Source: Flavobacterium gelidilacus DSM 15343 (GTDB lineage: Bacteria > Bacteroidota > Bacteroidia > Flavobacteriales > Flavobacteriaceae). From it: a stretch of DNA of 64,000 bases. The first letter of the stretch is position 1. Each line of letters begins with the position of its first letter. The notes beneath the pieces were generated by a model. It was given only the letters and a program-made list of their open reading frames with translations. It ran no database searches and had not been told where the DNA came from. The stretch lies in the NCBI RefSeq assembly GCF_000422685.1, contig NZ_AUGN01000014.1, forward strand, positions 1 to 64,000, given 5' to 3'. The translations under genes were made by a program, and so were the position numbers. Of this stretch, positions 1 to 9,332 are shown piece by piece.

Positions 1-234
1 TTTCAAGAATTCAAACACAAACTTTTATTAAATTCAGGTTGAAATTTGCAATAAACATTCATTTGAAAACGAATTTTTCAATTATGTTGCCCAACTCATA
101 TATATACGAACCTATATTTACTTGTAATTCGTAAGTAATTGAATTTTAATTGTTTAAAGAAATATATATTGAAAAGCGAAATTCGTTTTTATTTCTTTAT
201 ATTTTCTCATAAATCAAATATATAAATTATTTTC
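1..234. other. Non-coding window edge downstream of the recombinase
   Basis: No gene is visible here. The segment is AT-rich and holds an 11-bp inverted repeat, AAAACGAATTT at 66-76 and AAATTCGTTTT at 179-189, about 100 bp apart. It lies directly 3' of the tyrosine recombinase, so a recombination site is possible. In DNA this AT-rich the repeat could also be chance. No integron attC-like structure was recognised. Confidence 0.35.
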
Positions 235-1299
235 TTACAATTTGTCTAAAGGGCTAATTATTTTTCGTAAACTTAAATCAGTAACCTGTGTATATAATAA
301 GGTGGTTTTTATATTGTTGTGTCCTAATAATTCTTGTATGAAACGTATGTCGGTGCCATTTTCTAATAAATGGGTGGCATAACTGTGTCGCAAACTATGT
401 ACTCCTTGTTTTTTTGTAATGTTTGCTTTTTCTAATGATTTTCTAAAGAATTGTTGCACACTTCTTGTTGTGTATTGTCCACCATATTGCCCTTCAAATA
501 AATAGTCTTTGGGTTTGTACTCTAAATAGTAGGAGCGAAGTTGTTCCAAAACACTTTCGGGTAAATTTACATATCGGTCTTTTTTTCCTTTGGCTCTTTC
601 AATGAAAACTCGCATATCAACACTGTCAATGTCGTTAATTTTTAAATTAATTATTTCTGAAACACGTAAACCCATTCCATAAATTAATTTTAGAATAGTG
701 TTGTGCTTTAAATTTGGAGTTGCAATTAAAATCTTTTTTATTTCTTCAATATTAAATCCTTTTGGCAATTTTAAATGTTTTTTAGGTCTTGGTACTTCAA
801 TAATAAATTTATCGTAATTGAGAACTTTTTCATAATAAAATTTTATAGCATTAACACGACTATGAATTGAATTTTCTGTTAGCTTTATTTTTGTAATGCA
901 ATACCAAATGTAGTTTTTTAGATCTTCTGTGTTTAAATCTGTTGCTTCTCTTGGTTGTATGTAAATGAAAAATTGAATCAATTCACTACAATAACTTCTT
1001 ATTGTATTGTCGCTATATCCTTTTATTTGTAAAGTGGCTTTGTTTCTTTTTATCTGAATAAGATGAAAATCTGAAATTTTAGACGCTAAAAAAGAACTCA
1101 TTTCTTTTTCAGGTGAAATTCCGAATTTTTCTCTATAAAATAAAACATCTGGAACATACCAAGAATTATTGGTTTTACTGTATTTATGCCCAACCCAACT
1201 TTTAACTTCTTGGGTTAATAGGTAATTTTTTTCAAACTGAATGAAAATAACTTTTTGGTCATTGTGTGTTCCTAATTTAAAGGAAAATGAATTTGGCAT
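235..1299 (-). CDS. Tyrosine recombinase / phage-integrase family protein
   Basis: A 354-residue site-specific DNA recombinase of the tyrosine family. Residues 1-60 form an N-terminal extension with a WYVP motif (47-50). A SAM-like core-binding domain follows at about 85-170, then the catalytic domain. The expected catalytic residues are all visible: R212 (in GLRVSEI), a lysine at 239/240, H301 and R304 (HSLRH), H327 (LLGH) and the nucleophile Y336 (LLYTQ). The protein should therefore be active. It resembles XerC/XerD and integron-type integrases, but nothing nearby shows a phage, transposon or cassette array. It could be a solitary Xer-like recombinase or the edge of an element outside the window. 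The family call is firm; the substrate is unknown. Confidence 0.9.
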   Translation of the reverse strand: MPNSFSFKLGTHNDQKVIFIQFEKNYLLTQEVKSWVGHKYSKTNNSWYVPDVLFYREKFGISPEKEMSSFLASKISDFHLIQIKRNKATLQIKGYSDNTIRSYCSELIQFFIYIQPREATDLNTEDLKNYIWYCITKIKLTENSIHSRVNAIKFYYEKVLNYDKFIIEVPRPKKHLKLPKGFNIEEIKKILIATPNLKHNTILKLIYGMGLRVSEIINLKINDIDSVDMRVFIERAKGKKDRYVNLPESVLEQLRSYYLEYKPKDYLFEGQYGGQYTTRSVQQFFRKSLEKANITKKQGVHSLRHSYATHLLENGTDIRFIQELLGHNNIKTTLLYTQVTDLSLRKIISPLDKL

Positions 1300-1405
1300 A
1301 TAATTGATTTTTTGGCGTTTAGTAACTCAAATTTAAACTATTTGTAACTATAAATCAAAATTGTTTTTTAGTTTTTTTTGGCTAATTTTACTAGAAATAT
1401 ATGAA

Positions 1406-2362
1406 ATGGAATTTCTGAAAAAAATAAACTCAAAAGCAAAACAAGACACAGATTCTGGTTTTGGCACAAATGCTTCTAATTATGGTGGTCGCTTCTTTAC
1501 AAAAAATGGTAATGCTAATGTTAAGAAAGTAGGTGTTGGTTTTGTAGAAAGCATCAGTTGGTTTCATACCATGCTCTCAATCCCAAGGTGGAAATTCTTG
1601 TTTATTATTTTGTTGTTCTACTTTGTTGTAAATCTGTTTTTTGCCACTTTGTATTATTTAATAGGTGTGGAACATTTAAATGGAATTTCTGCAGAAAATG
1701 ACCTTGAAAAATTTGCTCAAGCGTTCTTTTTTAGTATTCAAACGTATACAACTGTTGGTTACGGACATATTAATCCTACTGGTTTTTATGCAAGTTTTGT
1801 TTCGTCTATAGAAGCTTTAATTGGATTACTAACTTTTGCAATTGCTACAGGATTGTTTTTTGGAAGATTTAGTAAACCAGAGGCTTTTATACGTTTTTCT
1901 CAAAATGCACTTATTGCTCCTTATGAAAATGGTATTGCTTTAATGGTTAGAATGGCTCCTTATAAAAATACTAATTTATCTGAAGCAGAAGCCAGGATTA
2001 CACTAGGCTTAAGTTTAGAAGAAAACGATAAATTAGTAAATAAATTCTATCAACTTGATTTAGAAATGGAAAAAATAAATTCTTTAACCTTAAGCTGGAC
2101 CTTAGTTCATCCTATAACTAAGGAAAGTCCTCTTTATGGTTTTTCTAAAAATGACTTTGAAACTATTGATGGTGAAATTATCGTGTTCTTAAAAGTTTTT
2201 GATGATATGTATAGTAATCATGTAATGAAGCGTACTTCATTTACTTTTAAAGAAATTATCTATGGAGCAAAATTTAATTTAATGTATGATAGAAATACTG
2301 ATGATACCAAGACCATTTTATATTTGGATAAACTAAATTCCTATGAAAAAGTTGTTCTCTAA
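1406..2362 (+). CDS. Inward rectifier (KirBac-type) potassium channel
   Basis: A 318-residue inner-membrane potassium channel of the prokaryotic Kir family. Transmembrane helix 1 lies at about residues 63-87, the pore helix at 101-114, the selectivity filter TVGYG at 116-120 and helix 2 at about 128-153. A C-terminal cytoplasmic beta-rich Kir domain of about 160 residues gates the pore. The N-terminal stretch DSGFGTNASNYGG is typical of flavobacterial members. The reading frame is open from 1361, but the added 15 residues look unlike the family, so the ATG at 1406 is preferred. The gene is monocistronic, divergent from the recombinase, and followed by a hairpin terminator at 2366-2400. Confidence 0.93.
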   Translation: MEFLKKINSKAKQDTDSGFGTNASNYGGRFFTKNGNANVKKVGVGFVESISWFHTMLSIPRWKFLFIILLFYFVVNLFFATLYYLIGVEHLNGISAENDLEKFAQAFFFSIQTYTTVGYGHINPTGFYASFVSSIEALIGLLTFAIATGLFFGRFSKPEAFIRFSQNALIAPYENGIALMVRMAPYKNTNLSEAEARITLGLSLEENDKLVNKFYQLDLEMEKINSLTLSWTLVHPITKESPLYGFSKNDFETIDGEIIVFLKVFDDMYSNHVMKRTSFTFKEIIYGAKFNLMYDRNTDDTKTILYLDKLNSYEKVVL

Positions 2363-2365
2363 AAC

Positions 2366-2400
2366 AAAAAAGCACAATATATAATATCGTGCTTTTGTAT
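2366..2400 (+). terminator. Hairpin terminator after the Kir channel gene
   Basis: The arms AAAAGCAC and GTGCTTTT flank a short AT loop and are followed by a T-rich stretch. The hairpin lies between convergent genes, so it could serve both strands. Confidence 0.7.
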
Positions 2401-2422
2401 TTTTAATAAGGTAAGTTAAAAA

Positions 2423-3073
2423 TTATCCACCCATTTTTTCTTGAAATTCTTCCATAGTTACTTTTTCAAATCCTTCAGGAATAATAAAAGCATCTTTTGA
2501 TACAACTTTAAAAACTTCAGTTGCTTTTAATTCTAATACTGCATCTGGAGTAGTGATTTTCATTTCTAAAGGAAATCCTTTTAATTTAGATTCTTTAGTA
2601 GAAGACATCATTTTTATAGCGTCAGTAATGTAAAATTCTCCTGTTTTTTCGTCATTGTATGTTACAGTTGCTTTGTAGCATTTAAAACCAGCAATTTCTT
2701 TTGTTGCAGTTTTGTCGAATGTTACTGTTGCAATATTATCTAAATCTGCCATATCAACGCCTTTAGATGCTTTTTCGTCAATACCCGTAATTTCGTATTT
2801 GTTACCCATTGCATCCATAGTCATTTTTGTAGATTTTGGATCGTTAACTTTTTTGTAGATTTTAGTCAAAACCATTCCACCCATCATATCAACTTCTACA
2901 GCAACATTCTCATTGTCAAAATAGTTTGTCATTATGATGTCACCCATCATAGCCATTTGTTCGTTATCGCTAGTCATTTTGTATTTTACAACACCACTAG
3001 TCATTACTTGGCCGATTGAACTAATAGAAACTAATAGCAAAAGGCAAATTGAAATCTGTTTAATTTTTTTCAT
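2423..3073 (-). CDS. Secreted DUF4412-like protein
   Basis: A 216-residue protein of unknown function with a clear signal peptide (about residues 1-21, ending SSIG-Q). The mature part is rich in Met, Lys and beta-prone segments. It has the pattern of DUF4412 / GLPGLI-like periplasmic proteins of Bacteroidota: an N-terminal MTSGVVKYKM strand, then a central 'KATVTYNDEKTGEFYITD' segment and a basic-hydrophobic C-terminus. There is no enzyme motif and no T9SS tail, so it is probably periplasmic. It may share a transcript with the DUF3857-type genes upstream on the same strand. The family call is tentative. Confidence 0.75.
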   Translation of the reverse strand: MKKIKQISICLLLLVSISSIGQVMTSGVVKYKMTSDNEQMAMMGDIIMTNYFDNENVAVEVDMMGGMVLTKIYKKVNDPKSTKMTMDAMGNKYEITGIDEKASKGVDMADLDNIATVTFDKTATKEIAGFKCYKATVTYNDEKTGEFYITDAIKMMSSTKESKLKGFPLEMKITTPDAVLELKATEVFKVVSKDAFIIPEGFEKVTMEEFQEKMGG

Positions 3074-3146
3074 TTTGTTTAGTATAAAATTTTTTATAAA
3101 TGTATTAAAAATAAATTAGATAACTTATTTCATCTCAAAATCTAAT

Positions 3147-5261
3147 TTAATTTTTCTTCAGTAATATTTTTTCTTGAGAAAATTGATAAGATGCATCTAG
3201 AAATTCTATCATTTTGCTCCAATTTGCATTTGATTCATACGAATGATAATAGCATTTAGCCGTAACAATTGATAGTTTATTGTTTTTAACTTCTGCTACA
3301 GTTTTAAAACTTCCTGTAACATTTTCAACGGATACATTTATTTTTTCTAACCCAGCAACCGAGTAGCCTTCAGGAATATCTAGATTAATCGTGTATTCAT
3401 AGCTTCTTGGAAAAATAGAATAAATGTTATTTGTTCGTTTACTTTCTTTATCTTCAATATCAACTTGAGATGAAATGAATTTTCCAATTTCAAAAATATA
3501 ATTTGGACCAGCCTTTTTTATTAAACTATTAGTTATGACAAATTTTTCATCATAAGTTAAAGGATCATTTTTTCCAAATCTTCCATTGTTTTTGATTACA
3601 AGTTCGTGCTTGTCTAACTTTATACCATATTCTTGCTCAGCTTCAGTTTTAAATTTTTCATTTTTGTTGTCTTTAATTTTCTTAATTAAAGCCTCATATT
3701 CTTTTTTGTACTGTTCTTTTTTCTTTTTATTACTAACCATGTCTAATAATGGTTTTGTGCCATATTTTTCATAATCTTCATTTACATAATCATAAAATAA
3801 TATTTTAGATTCTTGCTCAAATTCTTTGTTATGACCATATAATGAGGATGTTTTGGCAACATTAATTGTGTTGAAGTCAGAAGCTAAAGATATATTTGTT
3901 GTAACTTTTGAAACATTGTCTTTATAAGTTGATTCAGGAAGTTTTATGCTTTCAATGTCATCTACTTTTCTGTTTTTAGATACTTTTAAGGCGTATGCAT
4001 CTGTGTTTTCAATTTCGTAGGCAAACATTTCAGGAGATGAATAAGGCGTGAATAATCCAAAATAAATTGGATTTTCAGTGTATATTTTTAAAAGAATCTT
4101 TGTATTACTTTGAATTAATATATCTTTAATTGGACCATTTTCTCTTCCAGTAGAAACGATAATGTCATAATCAATTCTGTTCTTTTTAAGGAATTGCATG
4201 AAATAATTTATAAAAGGCTGTTCTTTTGTAAAGAACGTTGGATTATAGCCATAAAGATCAAATGGATACATAATTTTAGCTTCATCAATCACAAAAGCTT
4301 CAACATATCTTGTGTAAAACTGATGTCTTGTGAAATAGTAAACTGCTTTAACTTTATCTTCTTGCGAATCAAATGTTTTTCCTTTTAAGAAATCATTAAT
4401 TACATCAATATCACCATTTGGAAAGAATTTAGTGTTATAGAAATTAAAAATATCCTCTTTTGAAACAACAGATTTAACGATGCTTTCTTTCTCAGGCAAA
4501 AAGGCTTCTGCACGTTCTTCAAACTTTCCGGAACGAGCAAAAAATACTTGAAATTTATAACAAGGCAATTCAACTAAAGGCAAAAACCAACGCGGAAAAT
4601 CGTTTTTTGGAATGTCTTGTGCTTCTAATTCATATTTTCTTTCATTTCCTTTTTTTGTTGGAATTTCTTTTAATTGCGGTGCACCATTATAAGTATTGAA
4701 GTTTACAAAAAAATCATTTTCTGTTTGAAAAATTAATTTGTAATTCATAATAGGATAAGTGCTTCCTAAAGTGCTTTCAACAGGATCAAAACCAAATGCT
4801 TCAATAGAATAAGAATTAGAAACATATTGACTATAAAAATCAATAATATCACCAATTTCAAGTCCTGAAACGGCAATTTTCTTGTAATTATCTACAATTT
4901 TAGCTTCTTTTTCAATGTCAATTTCTACTTCTTTTCCTGAAGGTTTTATGATTTTTATACCAACAGCACCATCTTTTTCAAATGAAAATTCAGAAAATTC
5001 AGTAACAGCTGCTTGATCTAAAAGTTTTATACGTTTTCTGTAGGATGAAGTAAAGGTGACGCTTTTACCAAATTTATGAAAATCATAATCTTCATATTTA
5101 ATAATTTCGACAGCTGATTCGTTTTTGTATTTTTCTGGAATAGTTGTGACTTTTTTGTAGGTATCATTTGCACCCCAAAAAAATTCTTTGACTTTGTTAT
5201 TATCTTGTGCATTGGCAATAAAAAATAAGCCTAAAAATAGAAAAGTTAGTATTTTTTTCAT
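3147..5261 (-). CDS. Secreted DUF3857-type protein with degenerate transglutaminase region
   Basis: A 704-residue protein with a signal peptide (residues 1-18, ending NAQ). The N-terminal half matches the general pattern of DUF3857, a domain that usually precedes a transglutaminase fold. The central region (about 265-420) aligns in layout with a transglutaminase-like domain. However, I find no GDCKG-type cysteine motif such as the one in the neighbour at 5280-7193, so it is probably not a cysteine transglutaminase or protease. The C-terminal part resembles the DUF3858-type beta domain. The two genes are adjacent on the minus strand (19 nt apart) and probably arose by duplication. The role is unknown; it likely acts in the periplasm. 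Confidence 0.85.
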   Translation of the reverse strand: MKKILTFLFLGLFFIANAQDNNKVKEFFWGANDTYKKVTTIPEKYKNESAVEIIKYEDYDFHKFGKSVTFTSSYRKRIKLLDQAAVTEFSEFSFEKDGAVGIKIIKPSGKEVEIDIEKEAKIVDNYKKIAVSGLEIGDIIDFYSQYVSNSYSIEAFGFDPVESTLGSTYPIMNYKLIFQTENDFFVNFNTYNGAPQLKEIPTKKGNERKYELEAQDIPKNDFPRWFLPLVELPCYKFQVFFARSGKFEERAEAFLPEKESIVKSVVSKEDIFNFYNTKFFPNGDIDVINDFLKGKTFDSQEDKVKAVYYFTRHQFYTRYVEAFVIDEAKIMYPFDLYGYNPTFFTKEQPFINYFMQFLKKNRIDYDIIVSTGRENGPIKDILIQSNTKILLKIYTENPIYFGLFTPYSSPEMFAYEIENTDAYALKVSKNRKVDDIESIKLPESTYKDNVSKVTTNISLASDFNTINVAKTSSLYGHNKEFEQESKILFYDYVNEDYEKYGTKPLLDMVSNKKKKEQYKKEYEALIKKIKDNKNEKFKTEAEQEYGIKLDKHELVIKNNGRFGKNDPLTYDEKFVITNSLIKKAGPNYIFEIGKFISSQVDIEDKESKRTNNIYSIFPRSYEYTINLDIPEGYSVAGLEKINVSVENVTGSFKTVAEVKNNKLSIVTAKCYYHSYESNANWSKMIEFLDASYQFSQEKILLKKN

Positions 5262-5279
5262 GGAATTATGAATCTGATT

Positions 5280-7193
5280 TTATTTAGTTAAAACGATTTG
5301 TTCGGAGTAATTTTTTGTAAACTGTAAATGATTTTTTTTCCATTCTTCAAATTTTGAAGATTTTAGAATTGGTTTTTTAAAATCAAACATTTTATGATAA
5401 ATAATAGTATTTCCTTTTACTTCATATTTTAAAGAAATAGCATAATCTTCGTTGTTTATTTCAAAGTTTGTAGGAAGTTTTGATACTTTATAACCTGATG
5501 GAATCTCTAAAATAATTGTAATATCATCATGTGATTTATAATCGAACATAATGTCTTTTTTACGGTCTTTTAAATCCATGTATTTATATTCTTTGTCGTA
5601 ATCTAAATCAACATACATTTCATTATCAAAACTAGAAACATGATTTGCTAATTTTGTTTCATAAGAAATGTTTAATTTTTGATCTCTGTTATTTAAATCT
5701 GAAGTTATAATATTTGAGATGTTGTAATTTTTGTCGTTTCCAGACAAAAACCATTTTAAGGCATCTTCTTTTTTGTCATTTTTAACATTGTTGTATTGAT
5801 ATAGAAATGTTGAACGACTTTCTCCAATAAATTCTTTGTTCACAGAACCCGTTAAATTTTCATTTTCAATTTTGTAATTGGTTACAATTTTTTCAGAATT
5901 AGTTATTGATTTTTGAACAGGAATTTTGTCAATGATAAACTTGTTTCCGTCTTCAATTAATACTTCTTTTCCCTGAATTCTTTCAGCATATTCACCAAAT
6001 GAATTGAACTTCTCTGTTCCATCTAAAAAGTATTTTTTTCCGTCTTTTATTAAGGTACATATCATATGATTATCAACAGATAAAGAAGGAATACTATAGT
6101 CATAAGCAATATGATTAGTTCCAATCCAAGTTAATCTTGCATCAAAACCAGCTAATTTCAACATTTGTTTGGTAAGATTTGCCATTCCTTTGCAATCGCC
6201 ATAACGTTTTTCAAAAACATTTTGAGAATCATCGGGTTTAAAACCTGCAATTCCGTCTTCAAAAGCAATATATCTTATGTTGTCTTGTACCCAATAATAG
6301 ATGTTTTTAATTTTTTCGTCATCAGTTTTTGCATCTTTAGTCAATTCTTTTACCTTATTGGCGAAAATAGTTGGCTCGTCTTTCATAGAATCCACAAGAG
6401 ATTTGTACCATTTATATAAATCAGCTGTACTGTTAAAAAGTGTATTCTTTTCTGCTTTTTCTGTATAGGATTTGGCAATAAATAAAACATGGGGATACAT
6501 ATAACTTGGTCCAGGTGAATTGTCTTCTTTAACAGATGGATCAATGTTTTTTATGACATATTTATAAATTGTATTCTCTCCATCAGGAGTTATAGTTTTT
6601 TTAATGTCATGTGAGTTAAAGTTGAATTCTTTAATTTCTAATTCTAACCATTTTGGAACTTTAATAGTTATTGTTTTTTCAATTACCGGATATTCATCAT
6701 TAAAGTAAATGCTTGTGAAGTATTTTATATCTCTAATTTCCTTTTCCATTTCATAATCATACGAATAGCCTTGCACAGGAAAGTCTAATTGAACATATTT
6801 GACTTTGGCATCGTTATAAAACAAATCATTGCTTTTATAAAATTCATCTTTAGGATAAAAAGCAGCCGTTTTATTGTTTCTGTATTTTATGCTAAATGTT
6901 TTTATTTCAGATTCGCTATCATAAAACTCATATTTTGAAATATCAGCTCTATGATTAATGTTCATTAAATTTTCATTTATTTTGTAATTGACTTCAACAG
7001 AATTAATGCTTTTATTAATGGCAAAACTCACGTTTTCCTCACTTTTTACTATTGCAATATCAGATTTGTCATATTTTACTCTTAACGATTTAGCAAGCTT
7101 AATATCTTCAGGAGTAGGATCGATATTTTTTTGTGCAATAGCGAAAAATCCAGTTAAAAGAATGAATAGAAATACTATTTTTTCATAAGTCAT
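5280..7193 (-). CDS. DUF3857 and transglutaminase-like domain protein
   Basis: A 637-residue exported protein with a signal peptide at residues 1-20 (ending AIA-Q). DUF3857 occupies roughly residues 45-230. A transglutaminase-like domain follows at about 260-400, with a complete Cys-His-Asp triad: C334 in YGDCKG, H376 in VDNHM and D391 in FLDGT. The C-terminal beta-rich part fits DUF3858. Proteins of this build are common in Bacteroidota and are thought to be periplasmic peptidases or transglutaminases with unknown substrates. It is the intact partner of the cysteine-less paralogue just downstream. The start is an ATG immediately before a standard hydrophobic signal sequence. Confidence 0.9.
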   Translation of the reverse strand: MTYEKIVFLFILLTGFFAIAQKNIDPTPEDIKLAKSLRVKYDKSDIAIVKSEENVSFAINKSINSVEVNYKINENLMNINHRADISKYEFYDSESEIKTFSIKYRNNKTAAFYPKDEFYKSNDLFYNDAKVKYVQLDFPVQGYSYDYEMEKEIRDIKYFTSIYFNDEYPVIEKTITIKVPKWLELEIKEFNFNSHDIKKTITPDGENTIYKYVIKNIDPSVKEDNSPGPSYMYPHVLFIAKSYTEKAEKNTLFNSTADLYKWYKSLVDSMKDEPTIFANKVKELTKDAKTDDEKIKNIYYWVQDNIRYIAFEDGIAGFKPDDSQNVFEKRYGDCKGMANLTKQMLKLAGFDARLTWIGTNHIAYDYSIPSLSVDNHMICTLIKDGKKYFLDGTEKFNSFGEYAERIQGKEVLIEDGNKFIIDKIPVQKSITNSEKIVTNYKIENENLTGSVNKEFIGESRSTFLYQYNNVKNDKKEDALKWFLSGNDKNYNISNIITSDLNNRDQKLNISYETKLANHVSSFDNEMYVDLDYDKEYKYMDLKDRKKDIMFDYKSHDDITIILEIPSGYKVSKLPTNFEINNEDYAISLKYEVKGNTIIYHKMFDFKKPILKSSKFEEWKKNHLQFTKNYSEQIVLTK

Positions 7194-7235
7194 AAATAAG
7201 TTACAATGATATAAAAAATCACAATATGATTTGCA

Positions 7236-7273
7236 AAAAAAATAGTCTTTTGTAAATAAAAGACTATTTTTTT
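7236..7273 (-). terminator. Hairpin terminator after the FG-GAP/ASPIC gene
   Basis: A near-perfect hairpin, AAAATAGTCTTTT paired with AAAAGACTATTTT around a six-base loop, followed by a T-run when read on the minus strand. It separates the T9SS protein gene upstream from the DUF3857/transglutaminase gene. Confidence 0.8.
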
Positions 7274-7290
7274 ATAAATGCTTGATTAAT

Positions 7291-9318
7291 TTAATTCTTC
7301 TTTAAGAAATTTTCAGAATATTTTTTGCCATCTTCGGTTTGTATCGTTAAAATGTATAAACCTTCAGCTAAATCTTCTATAGAAATTGTATCGTTTTCAT
7401 AAAGAATGTTTTTTACAATTTTTCCTTGAGTAGTATAGATTAAAATATTTTTAATACTTAGTTGACTTGCATTAGAAATTGAAAGCGTTTTTGATGTTGG
7501 ATTTGGATAAATAATGACTTTATTTAATTCAGAATTTGCAACGCTCAAAGGACTAGAACCTTCAATTACTGTCAGAGCTTGATTACTAGACGGATTATTA
7601 ATTACATCAACAGTTCCAGAAGGCCAATGAATTATAACTTGTGTTATTGCAGTTTCTGTTCCAATTCCAAAATGAGCATTCATTGTACTTTGATGGCTAA
7701 ATCCGTGTCCACTTCTTATTTCTCTAATTTGTTTTCCCCAAGCGCCATAAATTTCAACTCTTGCACCAATTCCATTTCGATTACTAGCAACTCCTTGTAA
7801 ATTGACTTTAATCCAATTGTTTGCGTTGGGAACATTATAATAAACGTTTCCACCATATTGAACATCTAAAAAACCATCGTTGTTTAAATCTCCAATTCCT
7901 CCTTCGCTGAAAGGCAAATCATAACCTGTAAAAGTTAAATCACCGTTGTTTAAATAAATTTCTTTTCCATTTTGCCAAAAGAAATCTACCCAACCATCGT
8001 TATTAAAATCGACGGCTTGTACTTCCCAAGAACCAACTTGTGCGGCTATTCCAGTTGTTGCATAAATATCTGTAAACGTTCCATCACCATTATTTATAAA
8101 GAACTTATTGGTGTCTGAAATGTTTGATAATAGGAAATCCATATCGCCATCATTGTCAAAATCTTCAATAGCTGTTGACCAAGATTGTGAACCATCATTT
8201 AATCCTGCCATTGCACCAGATTCTGTAAATGTTCCGTTACCATTATTTTTATATAATAAATTAATTCTTTGTGGATCACCAACAGGAGCACCACCACGAC
8301 ATTTTGCAATATATAAATCCATATCACCATCATTATCATAATCAGTCCACATAGATTGATAGTTTCCTCCAACAGCTAATGTTGGCATCAATGAAATATC
8401 AAAAACTAAATCTCCACTCCCTGTATTTCTATAAGCGTGACTTTGAGCCACATCATGACAAGCCCATAAATCTAAATTACCATCATTATTTATATCTACG
8501 AAATTAGCTCTTTGAGTAAAAATATTTTGAGGATAAGATACTTCAGTATAATTTGTACCCGTTGCATTTGCTTTTACAATGGTTAACCTACTTGAACCTC
8601 CAAAAACGACATCATTAAAACCATTTCGGTCATAATCTCCAGCTGTAATGCTCCAACTTGGAGTTGTTGTTAATCCAGGTAAAGAAATTGTTGAAGAAAC
8701 AAATCCACCACTAGTTTGTTGATGTAAAATTGTCATTGAAGTAGCTCCAACAGTTACAATATCATCTAAATAATCACCATTCATATCAACAACACAGCAA
8801 ATAGTTGAACTTGAAGAAATTGATTGTTGTGTAAAATTAATTGGTAATACAACAATGGGTGTTTCTATTATTTCAAAATCAAAACCAGCCGAACTCCATC
8901 GGTTATCAAAGGCTATATAATATGTTGTTCCTGCTGTAACATTAAATGTTACTGTTGATAAATACGAATTTGTATTTCCACTATTGCATTGTAAAACACC
9001 TGAGTCATCATCACCAGCAATACATGATAAGCTAGTGCATGTTCCTCCGTAAATATGTAATCTAGTGTCTTTACAAATATTAGCGGCTAAATCTGTTGTT
9101 ACAGTAACGGTATAAGCTTGTGTTGGAATATATTTATACCATTCACCAGCAGTTGGATTTCCAGATCCAATACAATCAGGAGTTGGAACTTGAGTTCCGT
9201 TTACATCAGCAACTGTATGTATTCCAGCTCCAATAGTTGGTGCAGTTGCACAAGTATCTTGAGCAAATGTTAATTGGATGCTTATTAAAAAGTAAAAAAG
9301 TAAAGTAATTTTTTTCAT
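7291..9318 (-). CDS. T9SS-secreted FG-GAP/VCBS and ASPIC/UnbV repeat protein
   Basis: A 675-residue secreted protein. It has a signal peptide ending TFAQ, then a cysteine-containing beta domain of about 125 residues of the pre-peptidase type. A beta-propeller of FG-GAP/VCBS repeats follows, with calcium-type motifs such as DYDNDGDMD, DFDNDGDMD, DFNNDGWVD and DLNNDGFLD. Next come an ASPIC/UnbV domain (around NGIGARVEIYG) and a C-terminal type A T9SS sorting tail (YPNPTSKTL to the end). It should be exported through the type IX system and attached to or released from the cell surface. The frame is open to 9366, but that would overlap the upstream gene. The ATG at 9318 leads directly into the signal peptide. 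Confidence 0.92.
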   Translation of the reverse strand: MKKITLLFYFLISIQLTFAQDTCATAPTIGAGIHTVADVNGTQVPTPDCIGSGNPTAGEWYKYIPTQAYTVTVTTDLAANICKDTRLHIYGGTCTSLSCIAGDDDSGVLQCNSGNTNSYLSTVTFNVTAGTTYYIAFDNRWSSAGFDFEIIETPIVVLPINFTQQSISSSSTICCVVDMNGDYLDDIVTVGATSMTILHQQTSGGFVSSTISLPGLTTTPSWSITAGDYDRNGFNDVVFGGSSRLTIVKANATGTNYTEVSYPQNIFTQRANFVDINNDGNLDLWACHDVAQSHAYRNTGSGDLVFDISLMPTLAVGGNYQSMWTDYDNDGDMDLYIAKCRGGAPVGDPQRINLLYKNNGNGTFTESGAMAGLNDGSQSWSTAIEDFDNDGDMDFLLSNISDTNKFFINNGDGTFTDIYATTGIAAQVGSWEVQAVDFNNDGWVDFFWQNGKEIYLNNGDLTFTGYDLPFSEGGIGDLNNDGFLDVQYGGNVYYNVPNANNWIKVNLQGVASNRNGIGARVEIYGAWGKQIREIRSGHGFSHQSTMNAHFGIGTETAITQVIIHWPSGTVDVINNPSSNQALTVIEGSSPLSVANSELNKVIIYPNPTSKTLSISNASQLSIKNILIYTTQGKIVKNILYENDTISIEDLAEGLYILTIQTEDGKKYSENFLKKN

Positions 9319-9332
9319 GATTTTATGTTTTT

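Noticed and set aside
1..1299. Integron with cassette array
   Set aside because: No attC-like repeats or cassette genes were recognised near the recombinase.
3586..3774. Small plus-strand open frames inside 3147-7193 and similar ones elsewhere
   Set aside because: They lie wholly within well-supported genes on the other strand and have no family or start context.
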